Of a stretch of DNA of 18,267 bases, positions 1 through 6,860 are shown piece after piece. How positions within the stretch are numbered: position 1 is the stretch's first letter; each line of letters opens with the position of its first letter. The notes under the pieces are model-generated. The model saw only the letters and a list, made by a program, of their open reading frames with translations, was not told where the DNA came from and made no database searches. Source of the DNA: Oscillospiraceae bacterium (GTDB taxonomy: Bacteria; Bacillota_A; Clostridia; Oscillospirales; Oscillospiraceae); the NCBI GenBank assembly GCA_017455225.1, contig JAFTBL010000108.1, positions 1 through 18,267 of the forward strand, in the 5' to 3' direction. Made by a program: the position numbers and the translations under genes.

Positions 1-171
1 GCCTCCACTGGAGCCGCCGCTGCCGCCGGAACCGCCGCCGGAACTGCCGCCTCCACCGGAGCCGCCACTGCCGCCGGACCTGCCACCTCCACCGGAGCCG
101 CCGCTGCCGCCGGAACCGCCGCCGGAACCGCCGCCTCCACCGGAGCCGCCGCCGGAACCGCCGCCTCCGCC
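1..171 (-). repeat. Gly/Ser-coding repeat tract with an 84-nt period
   Basis: The tract is built from GCC, ACC, TCC, GGA and GCT/ACT triplets on the plus strand (Gly and Ser codons on the coding strand). Bases 7-60 and 91-144 match with only two differences (ACT versus ACC), giving a direct repeat offset by 84 bases. It encodes the linker of the partial secreted protein. Such tracts can change length by slippage or recombination and are easily collapsed in assembly. Confidence 0.8.
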
Positions 172-591
172 CACGGGCGGGTTCGGCGTTTCTTTTTTGA
201 TGACCTCCACCGTGCGCGTGTCCGTAAAAGAGCCCACCTGATACCCGTCGTCGCCGTACTCGTCATAGTAGAAGATCACGGTATAAACGGTGCCTGCCGC
301 CGCGCCTGCCGGCGCGGTCACGGTGACCGTTACGGTTTTGGGATTGCTATTGTACAGGTAAAATCTGCCTCCGCCGGTCACGCCGCCGGCTTCACTGGCC
401 GTGTAGCTGGCCCCGGCGCCGCCGGAAACAACGACTTCCCCGTCGATCCCGCCGTCGCCCGGCACGCTCAGCGTCACGTTCACGCTCTGGCCCGCCTCCA
501 CCGTGTAATCGGCGGCGTACGCCACGCAAACACACAGCATGCAGGCCGTCACGGCGGCGGCAAGGAAAAGCGCGGGTTTCAATACTCTCAT
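1..591 (-). CDS. Secreted protein with N-terminal beta module and Gly/Ser linker (C-terminus outside window)
   Basis: The reading frame opens at ATG 591-589 and stays open to base 1, giving 197 codons of an incomplete protein. A GAGGT ribosome site lies about 9 bases before the start. Residues 1-26 form a signal peptide (K near the N-terminus, a hydrophobic run, cleavage after AYA). Residues 28-131 are a compact beta-type module with motifs DGEVVVSGG, GGRFYLYN and FYYDEYGDDG. After a short PNPPV link, residues 141-197 are almost only Gly and Ser with one Arg, a flexible linker. The N-terminal module is clearly paralogous to that of the 542-aa protein at 6861-8489, which has the matching motifs DGQVVVSGG, GKFYLYM and YYYDEYDTMGD. 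The gene starts 47 bp after the dockerin gene at 639-4529 with no terminator between, so the two are probably co-transcribed. What follows the linker cannot be seen. The function is unknown; a surface or extracellular role is inferred from the signal peptide and context. Confidence 0.85.
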   Translation of the reverse strand, partial: MRVLKPALFLAAAVTACMLCVCVAYAADYTVEAGQSVNVTLSVPGDGGIDGEVVVSGGAGASYTASEAGGVTGGGRFYLYNSNPKTVTVTVTAPAGAAAGTVYTVIFYYDEYGDDGYQVGSFTDTRTVEVIKKETPNPPVGGGGGSGGGSGGGGGSGGGSGGSGGSGGGGRSGGSGGSGGGGSSGGGSGGSGGSSGG

Positions 592-638
592 GAAATCGTA
601 CCTCATGCTCAAAACAAATCAAATGGGACTGCGCAGGA

Positions 639-3600
639 TCAATCGGCGTCGATCTTCAGCGAAGAGGTGTAATCCTCCCATGCGTTCTGGTATTTCCGCC
701 GGCTGATCACCGCGTCGCCCGCATCGATGCGGCCGTTGCCGTTCAGATCCGCCGCCTGCAGCGTCGCGCCGGTAAGCTCCGTGTTGCCCAGGAAGTGGTT
801 GCGCATCATCACCGCGTCGCCCGCGTCGGTACGGCCGTTGCTGTTGGTATCGCCCATGACGATGACCGTATACGTGCCGGCTCCGTCGCCGCCGGAGACG
901 GTGACGGTGGCGCCGTTGGCCAAAAGGCCCTGACCGGTCAGGCCGCCGGTCACGGTGACGGTGACGTCGGCGCTCAAAAGCGCCTTGCGCACCACCGTCT
1001 CCACGTCCGCCGCCGCCATGCCGGTGGGTTTGAGATCCAGCAGCAGGTGATTGCCGCTGACGTAAACGCTGTCGATCTCCTCATAGGTGTACGTCCACGT
1101 GCCGTCGCCGTTGGCGGAGGAGACCACCTTGTATCCGGCCTGCACGCCCTGCACCAGCGCGCGCTGGCTGCTGTCCATCGTCAGCGAGGCGGAAAGACCG
1201 CCCAGCACAAACGTATAGTCGCCGAACAGAATGTTGGCCACGCCGGTGACGCACAGGTCGGACTGCACGGTAAGGTTCCCGTCCAGATTCACGGCGCCTT
1301 CCGCTGTTATGGCCGCTGCGCCGGCGGAGACGGCCTGCGCGATCGAGTCGTACCGCGCGCCGGAATCGGTGTTCACCACCGCCTGCGTGACCAGCGTGTA
1401 CACGTACGCCCCGTCGTCCACGCTGCAGTACACGTAGTATCCGCTCACATGGGAGGCCACCGTCAGCGCGCCGTCGGAGGCAAGCGTGCCGCCGCTGCCG
1501 AGCAGCAGGCGATACGCGCCCTGCCGGAGATATTCGCTGCCGCGCACCACAATGGCGGCGGTAACGAGCACATCGCCGCCGAGGGATATCTCGTCGTTGC
1601 AGATCACGGTGCTTCCGGGGTTTGCGTTGGCCACGGAGACGGCCGCGGCAAAGGAATCGCCGTTATACACGCGGCTGTCCGCGCTGTCGCGCACCACAAC
1701 GGCAAGCTCGTCATAGGGGTTTTCCGGCACGTCGGCCTGCAGCACCGCGGTGCGGTGCAGCGGACCGCTGACGGTTTCGTAGGCGGCGGTGGCGTTGGCG
1801 GTCATGGCGCTGTACACCGCGGTACCCAGCGCCTCAAGCTGCGCCGAGCCTGTGTCGATGCGTCCGTCCGGCTCCGCCACGTCGGCGCGCAGCTCTTCAA
1901 ACTTCGTCACCGCTTCATCCAGCCGGTCGTAATATTCGCTGATCTCATCCACATCCATGAGGAGCGACTGTACGCCTCCATCCTCTATGATGGTACGCAT
2001 ATCTTCATAGAGCCGATCCACCTGCGCGGCGATGACGTCGTAGTTGGCGTAATAGTACGCCAATTTCTGGCCCCACGTGTTCAGCGCGTTCAGCGCCACC
2101 AGATGGGTGTAGAGCACCATCTGCACGCCGCTTTCATCCTCCACGCAGCAGTTGAACCAGATATCGTCCGCCGCGTCCTTGGTGCTTTGCAGAATGTCGT
2201 CGCCGCCCTTGATGGTGGAGCGGATCAGTTTGGCCTTGTCGCCCACCTTGCGCAGCGTTTCCTCCTGATCGGACAGCGCGTCCATCATATCCACCTGCTG
2301 CCGGGCGTCGCTCACCAGTTTCTCCGGCAGATTCAGCAGGGCCAGCGCCTCCTCCTGAGACACGTCGTCCCAGCTCACGTCCAGCCCGTACACCACGCGA
2401 ACGGTGTCATACGTACCGTTGAAGCGGGCCTGATAGCCCTGCTCGGACAGGGTGAAACTCACGGGAGTGCCGTCCACTCCGCCTGCGACGGGAATGGCGC
2501 TCACCGGGATCCACAGCGCATTGGGATTGGCGCGGAACGTGTCCGCGCTGACCACATAGCCGCCGTTGGGCACGGGAGTGACCTCCAGCAGATCGTTGGA
2601 CTCCCGCGGCGTGCGCAGGCGCAGCGTCCCGGTCTCCACGGCCGCGGCCGTCAGCACGGCGGAAGCGGCCGCGTTGTCGGAAAAGTACGTCTCTGCCGCC
2701 AGTTGGCCGCGGGTATAAACCGTCCACACGTTGGCGACGGAGCGGGTGATCTCCGTGGCTCCCGCAATGCGCAGTCCGGTGTTCTGGTCATAGGCCGTGC
2801 CGTTGACCGTGTAATCGTACACGGAATCCTCGCTCTCCAGCGCCGGCAGCAGCAGCGTGTAGCCGAAATCGTACAGCCCGTCGGCGATATCCTCGCACGT
2901 CGGAGCGCTGACCGCGTACTGCTTGGGCGCGTAAGACACCGTGCAGACGTACTCCGCCCGATCCTCCAGCGGCCCGCTGACAGGGTGCTCCTGCAGATCC
3001 GTCAGCGTGACGGTGCGGTCATAGTGCTCCGTGCCCAACTGATAGCTGACGCCCTGCTGCTCCGCATTCCACTCCGCCAGGACCGCGTCCTCCCAGCCGG
3101 CGGCGGCAAGCGCGGCGGCCAGGCCGTCCGCATCCATGCCGGCGGACGCGCGCAGCGTGTGGGCGCTGCTCGCGCTGTGCAGCTCCGTCGTGCTCACGGC
3201 ACCCTTTTCATACACCGTTGCCGCCACGACCAGATGCACCGTGGCCTGCGCCACCACGGCGGTGACCACCGTGGTATCCGCCAGCAGCGTTTCGCTGTTG
3301 GAAACGACGGCTGCGCCGTCTCCCTCGTCCAGCGCGTTCACCAGCGCGTCCACTGCGGTTTTCTCCTCGCCGCTCAGATCGGTGCGCATCACACCGTCCA
3401 GCGCCGTCCAATCGTAGTCGGCCAGCGCGGCAATTCCGTCTCTGGCATTTTTAACGGTATTGGTCACCGTGGCGGCATACAGTCCCCGCATCATATACTC
3501 GCCCATGGCGCTGACCGTGCTGTAGATGATGTCCGCCTGCAGCGCCATTGTTTCCGTTGCCGCCGCAAACTGCGCGTGGTCGGCATACAGATCCGCCAGA

Positions 3601-4529
3601 CCGGCCGCCGCGCTGCCGGCAGCGTACCGGTTCATATCGGTCAGATACGTCAGTTTCCCGTCGTCCGCCATGTCGTCCGTCAGCGCCTTCAGGGCCATCC
3701 CGACTTCATACTTTGCATTCGCGATCTCGCTTTCATCCGTAAGACCCATCGCGGACTTTACATACCCTTCGATGTTCAGCGTTGTATTGCCCATCGTAGG
3801 CACTCCCGCCATAAAGGGGATGCCGCCGCCGTCAAACTCGTTCAGCGCGGCCAGCGCCGCATAGACCTTGACCGGGTACAGGTTCGCTCCCTGCATCACG
3901 TTGACCATCGACGTGAGGCTGAACTGGATCTCCTGGTTCAGCACATCCTCCAGCACGCCAGCGCCGTCTTTGGCCGCCAGCAGGGCGCTCCTGAGTTCCT
4001 TCAGCGCACCGGCGGCGCCCAGCAGCTTGTTCTGCGTGGTGGCGGGGACGGTGAGGTACATCTTATACGTAACGGCCACGCTGAACGACAAACCGCTGTA
4101 GGAAAAACTGCCGGTATACACATCGCCGGCGGCGGAAAGGGTCACATCCTCCACGGCGGCGCCGTCCGCGATCACCTGCGCGCTCTGCGGCAGCCATGTA
4201 TAGCCGCTGTCGGTATACGGCGCGGCAGCGACGGTACGTTCCGCCGCATCCACCTGCACCAGACCGGAGCCGTTGTCCGCGTCGGGCGCGGTAAATGTAT
4301 ACGTTGCATCGCCGCAGAAATAGCCGGAGCGAAGCAGTTCTTTTTCATTCGCCGTCAGCGTTCGGCTCAGCAACGCCTCGTTATCGGCCAGCAGCTCGCC
4401 CAGAGTGAGCGTCACGGCATCGGGTTCCGGCGCGGCGAAGGCCACCGTGTCGACCATGGACAGAGCCATCAGCGCCGCCATCAGCGCCGCTGTCCACCGC
4501 CTTATATTCACTTTCCGCATCCTTCTCAT
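639..4529 (-). CDS. Large secreted protein with C-terminal type I dockerin
   Basis: This gene encodes 1296 residues. Residues 1-32 are a signal peptide (basic start, hydrophobic run, cleavage near AFA/AP). Residues 35 to about 235 and 420 to about 750 are beta-rich and globular. About 750-900 is mostly helical, with the motif LAYYYANYD. About 945-1150 holds two degenerate beta-helix-like repeats (a YxSIAQAV-type opening followed by alternating hydrophobic strands). Residues from about 1224 form a dockerin with two calcium-binding F-hand repeats, GDTNSNGRTDAGD and ADLNGNGRIDAGD, both with intact Asp/Asn ligands. A tail WEDYTSSLKIDAD follows. Dockerins bind cohesins on scaffold proteins at the cell surface or in cellulosome-like complexes. 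No glycoside hydrolase or other catalytic domain is recognisable, so a structural or adhesive role is inferred. The protein is collinear with the 8559-15920 product but lacks about 1000 central residues. A GGGAGG site lies 12 bases before the chosen ATG. Its own promoter is at 4669-4696. Confidence 0.88.
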   Translation of the reverse strand: MRRMRKVNIRRWTAALMAALMALSMVDTVAFAAPEPDAVTLTLGELLADNEALLSRTLTANEKELLRSGYFCGDATYTFTAPDADNGSGLVQVDAAERTVAAAPYTDSGYTWLPQSAQVIADGAAVEDVTLSAAGDVYTGSFSYSGLSFSVAVTYKMYLTVPATTQNKLLGAAGALKELRSALLAAKDGAGVLEDVLNQEIQFSLTSMVNVMQGANLYPVKVYAALAALNEFDGGGIPFMAGVPTMGNTTLNIEGYVKSAMGLTDESEIANAKYEVGMALKALTDDMADDGKLTYLTDMNRYAAGSAAAGLADLYADHAQFAAATETMALQADIIYSTVSAMGEYMMRGLYAATVTNTVKNARDGIAALADYDWTALDGVMRTDLSGEEKTAVDALVNALDEGDGAAVVSNSETLLADTTVVTAVVAQATVHLVVAATVYEKGAVSTTELHSASSAHTLRASAGMDADGLAAALAAAGWEDAVLAEWNAEQQGVSYQLGTEHYDRTVTLTDLQEHPVSGPLEDRAEYVCTVSYAPKQYAVSAPTCEDIADGLYDFGYTLLLPALESEDSVYDYTVNGTAYDQNTGLRIAGATEITRSVANVWTVYTRGQLAAETYFSDNAAASAVLTAAAVETGTLRLRTPRESNDLLEVTPVPNGGYVVSADTFRANPNALWIPVSAIPVAGGVDGTPVSFTLSEQGYQARFNGTYDTVRVVYGLDVSWDDVSQEEALALLNLPEKLVSDARQQVDMMDALSDQEETLRKVGDKAKLIRSTIKGGDDILQSTKDAADDIWFNCCVEDESGVQMVLYTHLVALNALNTWGQKLAYYYANYDVIAAQVDRLYEDMRTIIEDGGVQSLLMDVDEISEYYDRLDEAVTKFEELRADVAEPDGRIDTGSAQLEALGTAVYSAMTANATAAYETVSGPLHRTAVLQADVPENPYDELAVVVRDSADSRVYNGDSFAAAVSVANANPGSTVICNDEISLGGDVLVTAAIVVRGSEYLRQGAYRLLLGSGGTLASDGALTVASHVSGYYVYCSVDDGAYVYTLVTQAVVNTDSGARYDSIAQAVSAGAAAITAEGAVNLDGNLTVQSDLCVTGVANILFGDYTFVLGGLSASLTMDSSQRALVQGVQAGYKVVSSANGDGTWTYTYEEIDSVYVSGNHLLLDLKPTGMAAADVETVVRKALLSADVTVTVTGGLTGQGLLANGATVTVSGGDGAGTYTVIVMGDTNSNGRTDAGDAVMMRNHFLGNTELTGATLQAADLNGNGRIDAGDAVISRRKYQNAWEDYTSSLKIDAD

Positions 4530-4574
4530 TTGCGCAAAAAACCTCCCTGTCCGCCGCTTTTCGCAGCGCCGCCC

Positions 4575-4594
4575 GCAGAGGCGTTTTCCTCTGC
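4575..4594 (-). promoter_or_regulatory. Leader hairpin upstream of the second dockerin gene
   Basis: On the minus strand, GCAGAGG, loop AAAACG and CCTCTGC form a perfect 7-bp stem. It lies within the predicted 5' untranslated leader, between the promoter at 4669-4696 and the ribosome site. It does not cover the ribosome site and has no U-tract, so it is not a terminator. An mRNA-stabilising or regulatory role is possible but not shown. Confidence 0.4.
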
Positions 4595-4668
4595 CAACCC
4601 CTCCTCAAAACACCCGTCAAATCCTTCAGGGCATATGGATGGGCATAATGCTACATATAATTTCTTTT

Positions 4669-4696
4669 ATTATACAATAAAAACGCCGAATGTCAA
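4669..4696 (-). promoter_or_regulatory. Sigma-A promoter of the 1296-aa dockerin gene
   Basis: On the minus strand a perfect TTGACA (4696-4691) is followed after 16 bases by a perfect TATAAT (4674-4669). Transcription would start near 4662, giving a leader of about 130 bases. The promoter lies downstream of the terminator that closes the peptide cassette, so the second dockerin gene and its partner form a separate unit. Confidence 0.85.
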
Positions 4697-4753
4697 TCCC
4701 GCGCACTTCTTATTCCGCATCAGCGCCATTTTTCTGCTATTTGCATAAAATCA

Positions 4754-4776
4754 GCATATTTTCACAAAAAATATGC
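4754..4776. promoter_or_regulatory. Perfect 9-bp inverted repeat upstream of the promoter (possible operator)
   Basis: GCATATTTT and AAAATATGC are perfect inverted arms around a 5-base centre. The dyad ends 58 bases upstream of the -35 box of the dockerin promoter. It could bind a dimeric regulator, or act as an AT-rich stem at the end of the upstream transcript. There is no direct evidence for either. Confidence 0.35.
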
Positions 4777-4916
4777 CCTTTTTCAACAGATTCGGTCTTT
4801 CACAGCAGGAAACTTATTCGCACCTTCGCGGCAATCTTCCAGATATTGGCCGAAATGCAAAATTTGGACGGGCAAGAAAGAAAAAATCTGCGTCTTTTCC
4901 CGTCCGCTCTGCGAAC

Positions 4917-4944
4917 AAAAAAGGGGCGGCGCACATGGCACCGC
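4917..4944 (-). terminator. Intrinsic terminator of the RiPP cassette
   Basis: Read on the minus strand, the stem arms GCGGTGC and GCGCCGC pair over 7 bp (one G-U) around loop CATGT and are followed by CCC and six T residues. It starts 7 bases after the stop codon of the PqqD-like gene. With the promoter at 6805-6833 it defines the cassette as one transcription unit. Confidence 0.82.
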
Positions 4945-4951
4945 TCCGCTC

Positions 4952-5218
4952 CTATGCCTCGTCGTACAGCAGGTTTTCCCGGCGCAGCAAATCCGTGATC
5001 TGGCGGACGCTGCGCAGGGCACACTCTTCATCCACGCCCGAGTAGGACGATACAAGCTGCGCGGCAATCTCCTCCTCGCTTTTGCCTTCCGCGATCCCCT
5101 GCCATATGTCACGGGAGGTAACGTTTAGGCGGATGATACCCCGGAAATCCCCGCCGGTGGGCACCGCCGCATAGCCGTCCCCCAACTCTGTCAACACAAA
5201 CGTGCCTTTCAGCTTCAT
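4952..5218 (-). CDS. PqqD-like peptide-recognition protein (RRE domain)
   Basis: This is a small protein of 88 residues, about the usual length of stand-alone PqqD-family proteins. It has the family pattern: an N-terminal strand pair (GTFVLTELGDGYAAVP), then an LN-x-T-x-x-x-I-W motif (LNVTSRDIW at about 31-39), an E-rich helix with EEEIAAQLVSSY, and a C-terminal helix ending in LLRRENLLYDEA. In PqqD and related RiPP recognition elements the winged-helix fold binds the leader of a precursor peptide and delivers it to a radical SAM enzyme; that role is inferred here from family and context. The start codon overlaps the stop of the radical SAM gene (ATGA), and a GGAAAGGAG site lies within the end of that gene, so the two proteins are translationally coupled and probably work as a pair. 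A longer in-frame N-terminal extension exists but would overlap the enzyme gene and disagrees with the ribosome site. Confidence 0.85.
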   Translation of the reverse strand: MKLKGTFVLTELGDGYAAVPTGGDFRGIIRLNVTSRDIWQGIAEGKSEEEIAAQLVSSYSGVDEECALRSVRQITDLLRRENLLYDEA

Positions 5219-6543
5219 GGGCGCACCTCTCCTTTCCCCGTTTCGCGCCACGTCAGATACGCCTGCCGGATCTGTCGGCGTAGCTCTTCCTTCCATGCTT
5301 CCCGCGCCTGTGCCGTACAGGCGGTTCGGGAGAAGGGACAATTCTTCAGGCGGCGGCACAGCGGATCCAGCGCGCAGCCGTCACACTCGCTCTGCCGCAC
5401 CGTCTCTTTCCATGCCGCCAGTCGCGCCGGGTCCGTCACACCGTCGCGGATGCTGCCGTATACCTGCCCCTCGTCGATATGCTCGCACCGCAGCAGCCGG
5501 CCGTCGGGCAGCACCACCACCGAACCGTCGTGATCCGCCATGCATTGCTGCAGCCGCAGCTCACGCCGCAGCGGGCGCACACGGGCAAAGCCCAGGGCGG
5601 CAGCGCGGCGGCGGAGGGCTTCCAGTCGCTCCAGCGCCTGTTCCTCGCTGGCAAATTCCGCCACACAGCCGGTGGTGTTGTTCAGCAGCGCCGGATAGAC
5701 GCCCAGCCCCTCCCTGCCGGCAAAGCGCGCGCCCAATTCCTCCAGCAGCTGCGCCAGATCGTCGGCGTTGTTGCGGTCCATGTTCAGGCGCAGACGCACG
5801 TGCACGCCGCTCCGGAGCGCCATGTCAATGTGTTCCATCACACGGCGGTAAGGGCTCGCGCCCCCCTGCACATAGGATTTGATCCGGTTGTACCGTTCCT
5901 CCGTGCCGTCCAGCGTGATCTGCACCTGCTGCAGTTTCCACAGGCTCACCGCCTCGCCCAGCGTCTGCGCATCCAGCAAAAAGCCGTTGCTGGTCATCTG
6001 GGAGGTGAAGGAGATCGAACGGTCCGTCAACTCGCGGCAGATGGCGGTGATGGCCGCCCGATTGCACAGCGGCTCGCCCCCAAACCAGCGAAGACGCACC
6101 TTGGCGCCGCCGCTGACGCGGGCGATATATGCCGCCGTCTCTGCCGCCGTGGCGGCGCTCATCGTCAGCGGTGTGAAGCCGGATTCGTAGCAGTAGGCGC
6201 AGCGGGCGTTGCAGGCGGTAGTGGTAAGGATCGTGAAGGACGTGACCGCACCGGCGGGTTGCAGCAGCGCCGCGATGCGCCGCACGTCCGCCAGATACTT
6301 TGCCTCGTCCTGCTCTGCAGGTACGCAAAAACGCGCCGCCGCCAGCGCCGCCACATGCTCTTCCGGACGCTCCTGCCCTTCCAGCAGGAGCAGTTCTCCG
6401 GTGAGCGTATGATACAGCAGCGTGCCTTCCGGGCAGGACGTTGTCACGCAGTACGCCGTGGGACGATACGAACGCTCCGGACGGTAAGGCTGAACACCGC
6501 AGATATTTTGCACCGCGGAAACGGGTGGAAGGATTTGCCGCAT
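5215..6543 (-). CDS. Radical SAM/SPASM peptide-modifying enzyme
   Basis: This is a 442-residue protein. Residues 111-118 carry the radical SAM motif CNARCAYC, which binds the 4Fe-4S cluster that cleaves S-adenosylmethionine. WFGGEP at 153-158 is the usual SAM-binding GGE motif. A C-terminal SPASM region has C334, the PDGR turn and C353, then C387-x2-C390-x5-C396-x5-C402 and C409, ligands for auxiliary Fe-S clusters. The N-terminal 100 residues include LLYHTLTGELLLL, a segment I associate with Clostridia peptide maturases. SPASM enzymes next to small peptides and PqqD-like proteins typically install thioether, C-C or ether cross-links; which one applies here cannot be told from sequence. The start at 6543 is chosen because GAGGTGA lies five to six bases upstream and 84 bases separate it from the peptide gene. 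The next gene overlaps its stop. The spacing between the third and fourth cysteines of the last cluster motif (x5) differs from the common x3. Confidence 0.9.
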   Translation of the reverse strand: MRQILPPVSAVQNICGVQPYRPERSYRPTAYCVTTSCPEGTLLYHTLTGELLLLEGQERPEEHVAALAAARFCVPAEQDEAKYLADVRRIAALLQPAGAVTSFTILTTTACNARCAYCYESGFTPLTMSAATAAETAAYIARVSGGAKVRLRWFGGEPLCNRAAITAICRELTDRSISFTSQMTSNGFLLDAQTLGEAVSLWKLQQVQITLDGTEERYNRIKSYVQGGASPYRRVMEHIDMALRSGVHVRLRLNMDRNNADDLAQLLEELGARFAGREGLGVYPALLNNTTGCVAEFASEEQALERLEALRRRAAALGFARVRPLRRELRLQQCMADHDGSVVVLPDGRLLRCEHIDEGQVYGSIRDGVTDPARLAAWKETVRQSECDGCALDPLCRRLKNCPFSRTACTAQAREAWKEELRRQIRQAYLTWRETGKGEVRP

Positions 6544-6574
6544 GGGGTCACCTCGCTCTTTTTTTGAGAGGGAA

Positions 6575-6602
6575 GCGGCGGAAAGCATTCGCCTTCCGCC
6601 GC
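6575..6602 (-). promoter_or_regulatory. 12-bp hairpin between precursor peptide and radical SAM genes
   Basis: On the minus strand the arms GCGGCGGAAGGC and GCTTTCCGCCGC pair over 12 bp (one G-U) around a GAAT loop. It starts 25 bases after the peptide stop codon and ends 31 bases before the enzyme start. The following bases TTCCCTCTC form only a poor U-tract. It fits a leaky attenuator or an mRNA 3'-protecting stem that would give more precursor than enzyme, a common need in RiPP operons. That function is inferred. Confidence 0.6.
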
Positions 6603-6627
6603 ATTGTTCTGGCACAGATGGTGCAAA

Positions 6628-6765
6628 TCAATACCAAACGCAGTCATAGGGAAGCTGCACGGCGCTGCCGCTGTCACAATCCATGTCGAGAGACAGGCAT
6701 ACGACGTCTTCCTTGGTGCTAAAATTTTCGACCGTGATCTCCGGCGAAACAAAAACCTCTTTCAT
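6628..6765 (-). CDS. Candidate RiPP precursor peptide, 45 aa with three cysteines
   Basis: The peptide starts MKEVFVSPEITVENFSTKED, a leader-like half with charged and hydrophobic residues. The second half has Cys23 (VVCLSLDMDC), Cys30, a DSGS turn, and Cys42 in PYDCVWY at the C-terminus. The start at 6765 is preceded by AAAGGAG (11-base spacing) and a near-consensus promoter 40 bases upstream. A longer in-frame extension would run back through that promoter and into the preceding gene, so it is rejected. The gene lies first in a unit with a radical SAM/SPASM enzyme and a PqqD-like protein, the standard arrangement for a modified peptide. The P-E-I-x-V start and E-D-V-V end of the leader recall many short Firmicutes peptides next to radical SAM genes (from memory). 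There is no Gly-Gly processing site and no signal peptide, so the cleavage point and export route are unclear. Confidence 0.75.
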   Translation of the reverse strand: MKEVFVSPEITVENFSTKEDVVCLSLDMDCDSGSAVQLPYDCVWY

Positions 6766-6804
6766 TTCTTGCTTTTCTCCTTTCTGCTCCTGTCGGAGCG
6801 CGTC

Positions 6805-6833
6805 TGTATACAAGAGGCAGCAGCACATGTCAA
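6805..6833 (-). promoter_or_regulatory. Sigma-A promoter of the RiPP cassette
   Basis: On the minus strand a perfect TTGACA (6833-6828) and TATACA (6810-6805) are separated by exactly 17 bases. Transcription would start near 6798 and give a short leader of about 33 bases with the AAAGGAG site of the peptide gene. The promoter fits into the gap after the stop codon of the 542-aa gene. It gives the cassette its own expression, although read-through from upstream is also possible because no terminator is seen there. Confidence 0.82.
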
Positions 6834-6860
6834 CCTCATAGGATCCGTCTGCGAAAACGA

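Larger units (their letters stand above)
4530..4951. other. Intergenic region between the RiPP cassette and the second dockerin gene
   Basis: These 422 bases hold no supported gene. Read on the minus strand, they contain the intrinsic terminator of the peptide cassette (4917-4944), a perfect AT-rich dyad (4754-4776), a sigma-A promoter (4669-4696) and a leader of about 130 bases with a 7-bp hairpin (4575-4594) before the dockerin gene. A further inverted repeat, GGACGGG at 4866-4872 and CCCGTCC at 4899-4905, has a 26-base loop and is not clearly meaningful. Short open frames here are low-quality overlaps of neighbouring genes or lack ribosome sites. Confidence 0.7.

Noticed and set aside
1..171. 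CRISPR-like or tandem non-coding repeat at the left edge
   Set aside because: The repeat is in frame and encodes a Gly/Ser linker continuing a secreted protein. There are no unique spacers.
795..4748. A 1317-codon open frame on the plus strand, opposite the second dockerin gene
   Set aside because: It has the same shadow composition, no start signal, and runs through the minus-strand promoter and leader.
5479..6567. A 362-codon plus-strand frame opposite the radical SAM gene
   Set aside because: Its composition is that of a shadow, while the minus strand carries clear radical SAM and SPASM motifs.
6441..6722. Plus-strand frame overlapping the peptide gene as an alternative peptide
   Set aside because: There is no ribosome site or promoter on that strand, and it crosses the 12-bp hairpin and the enzyme start.
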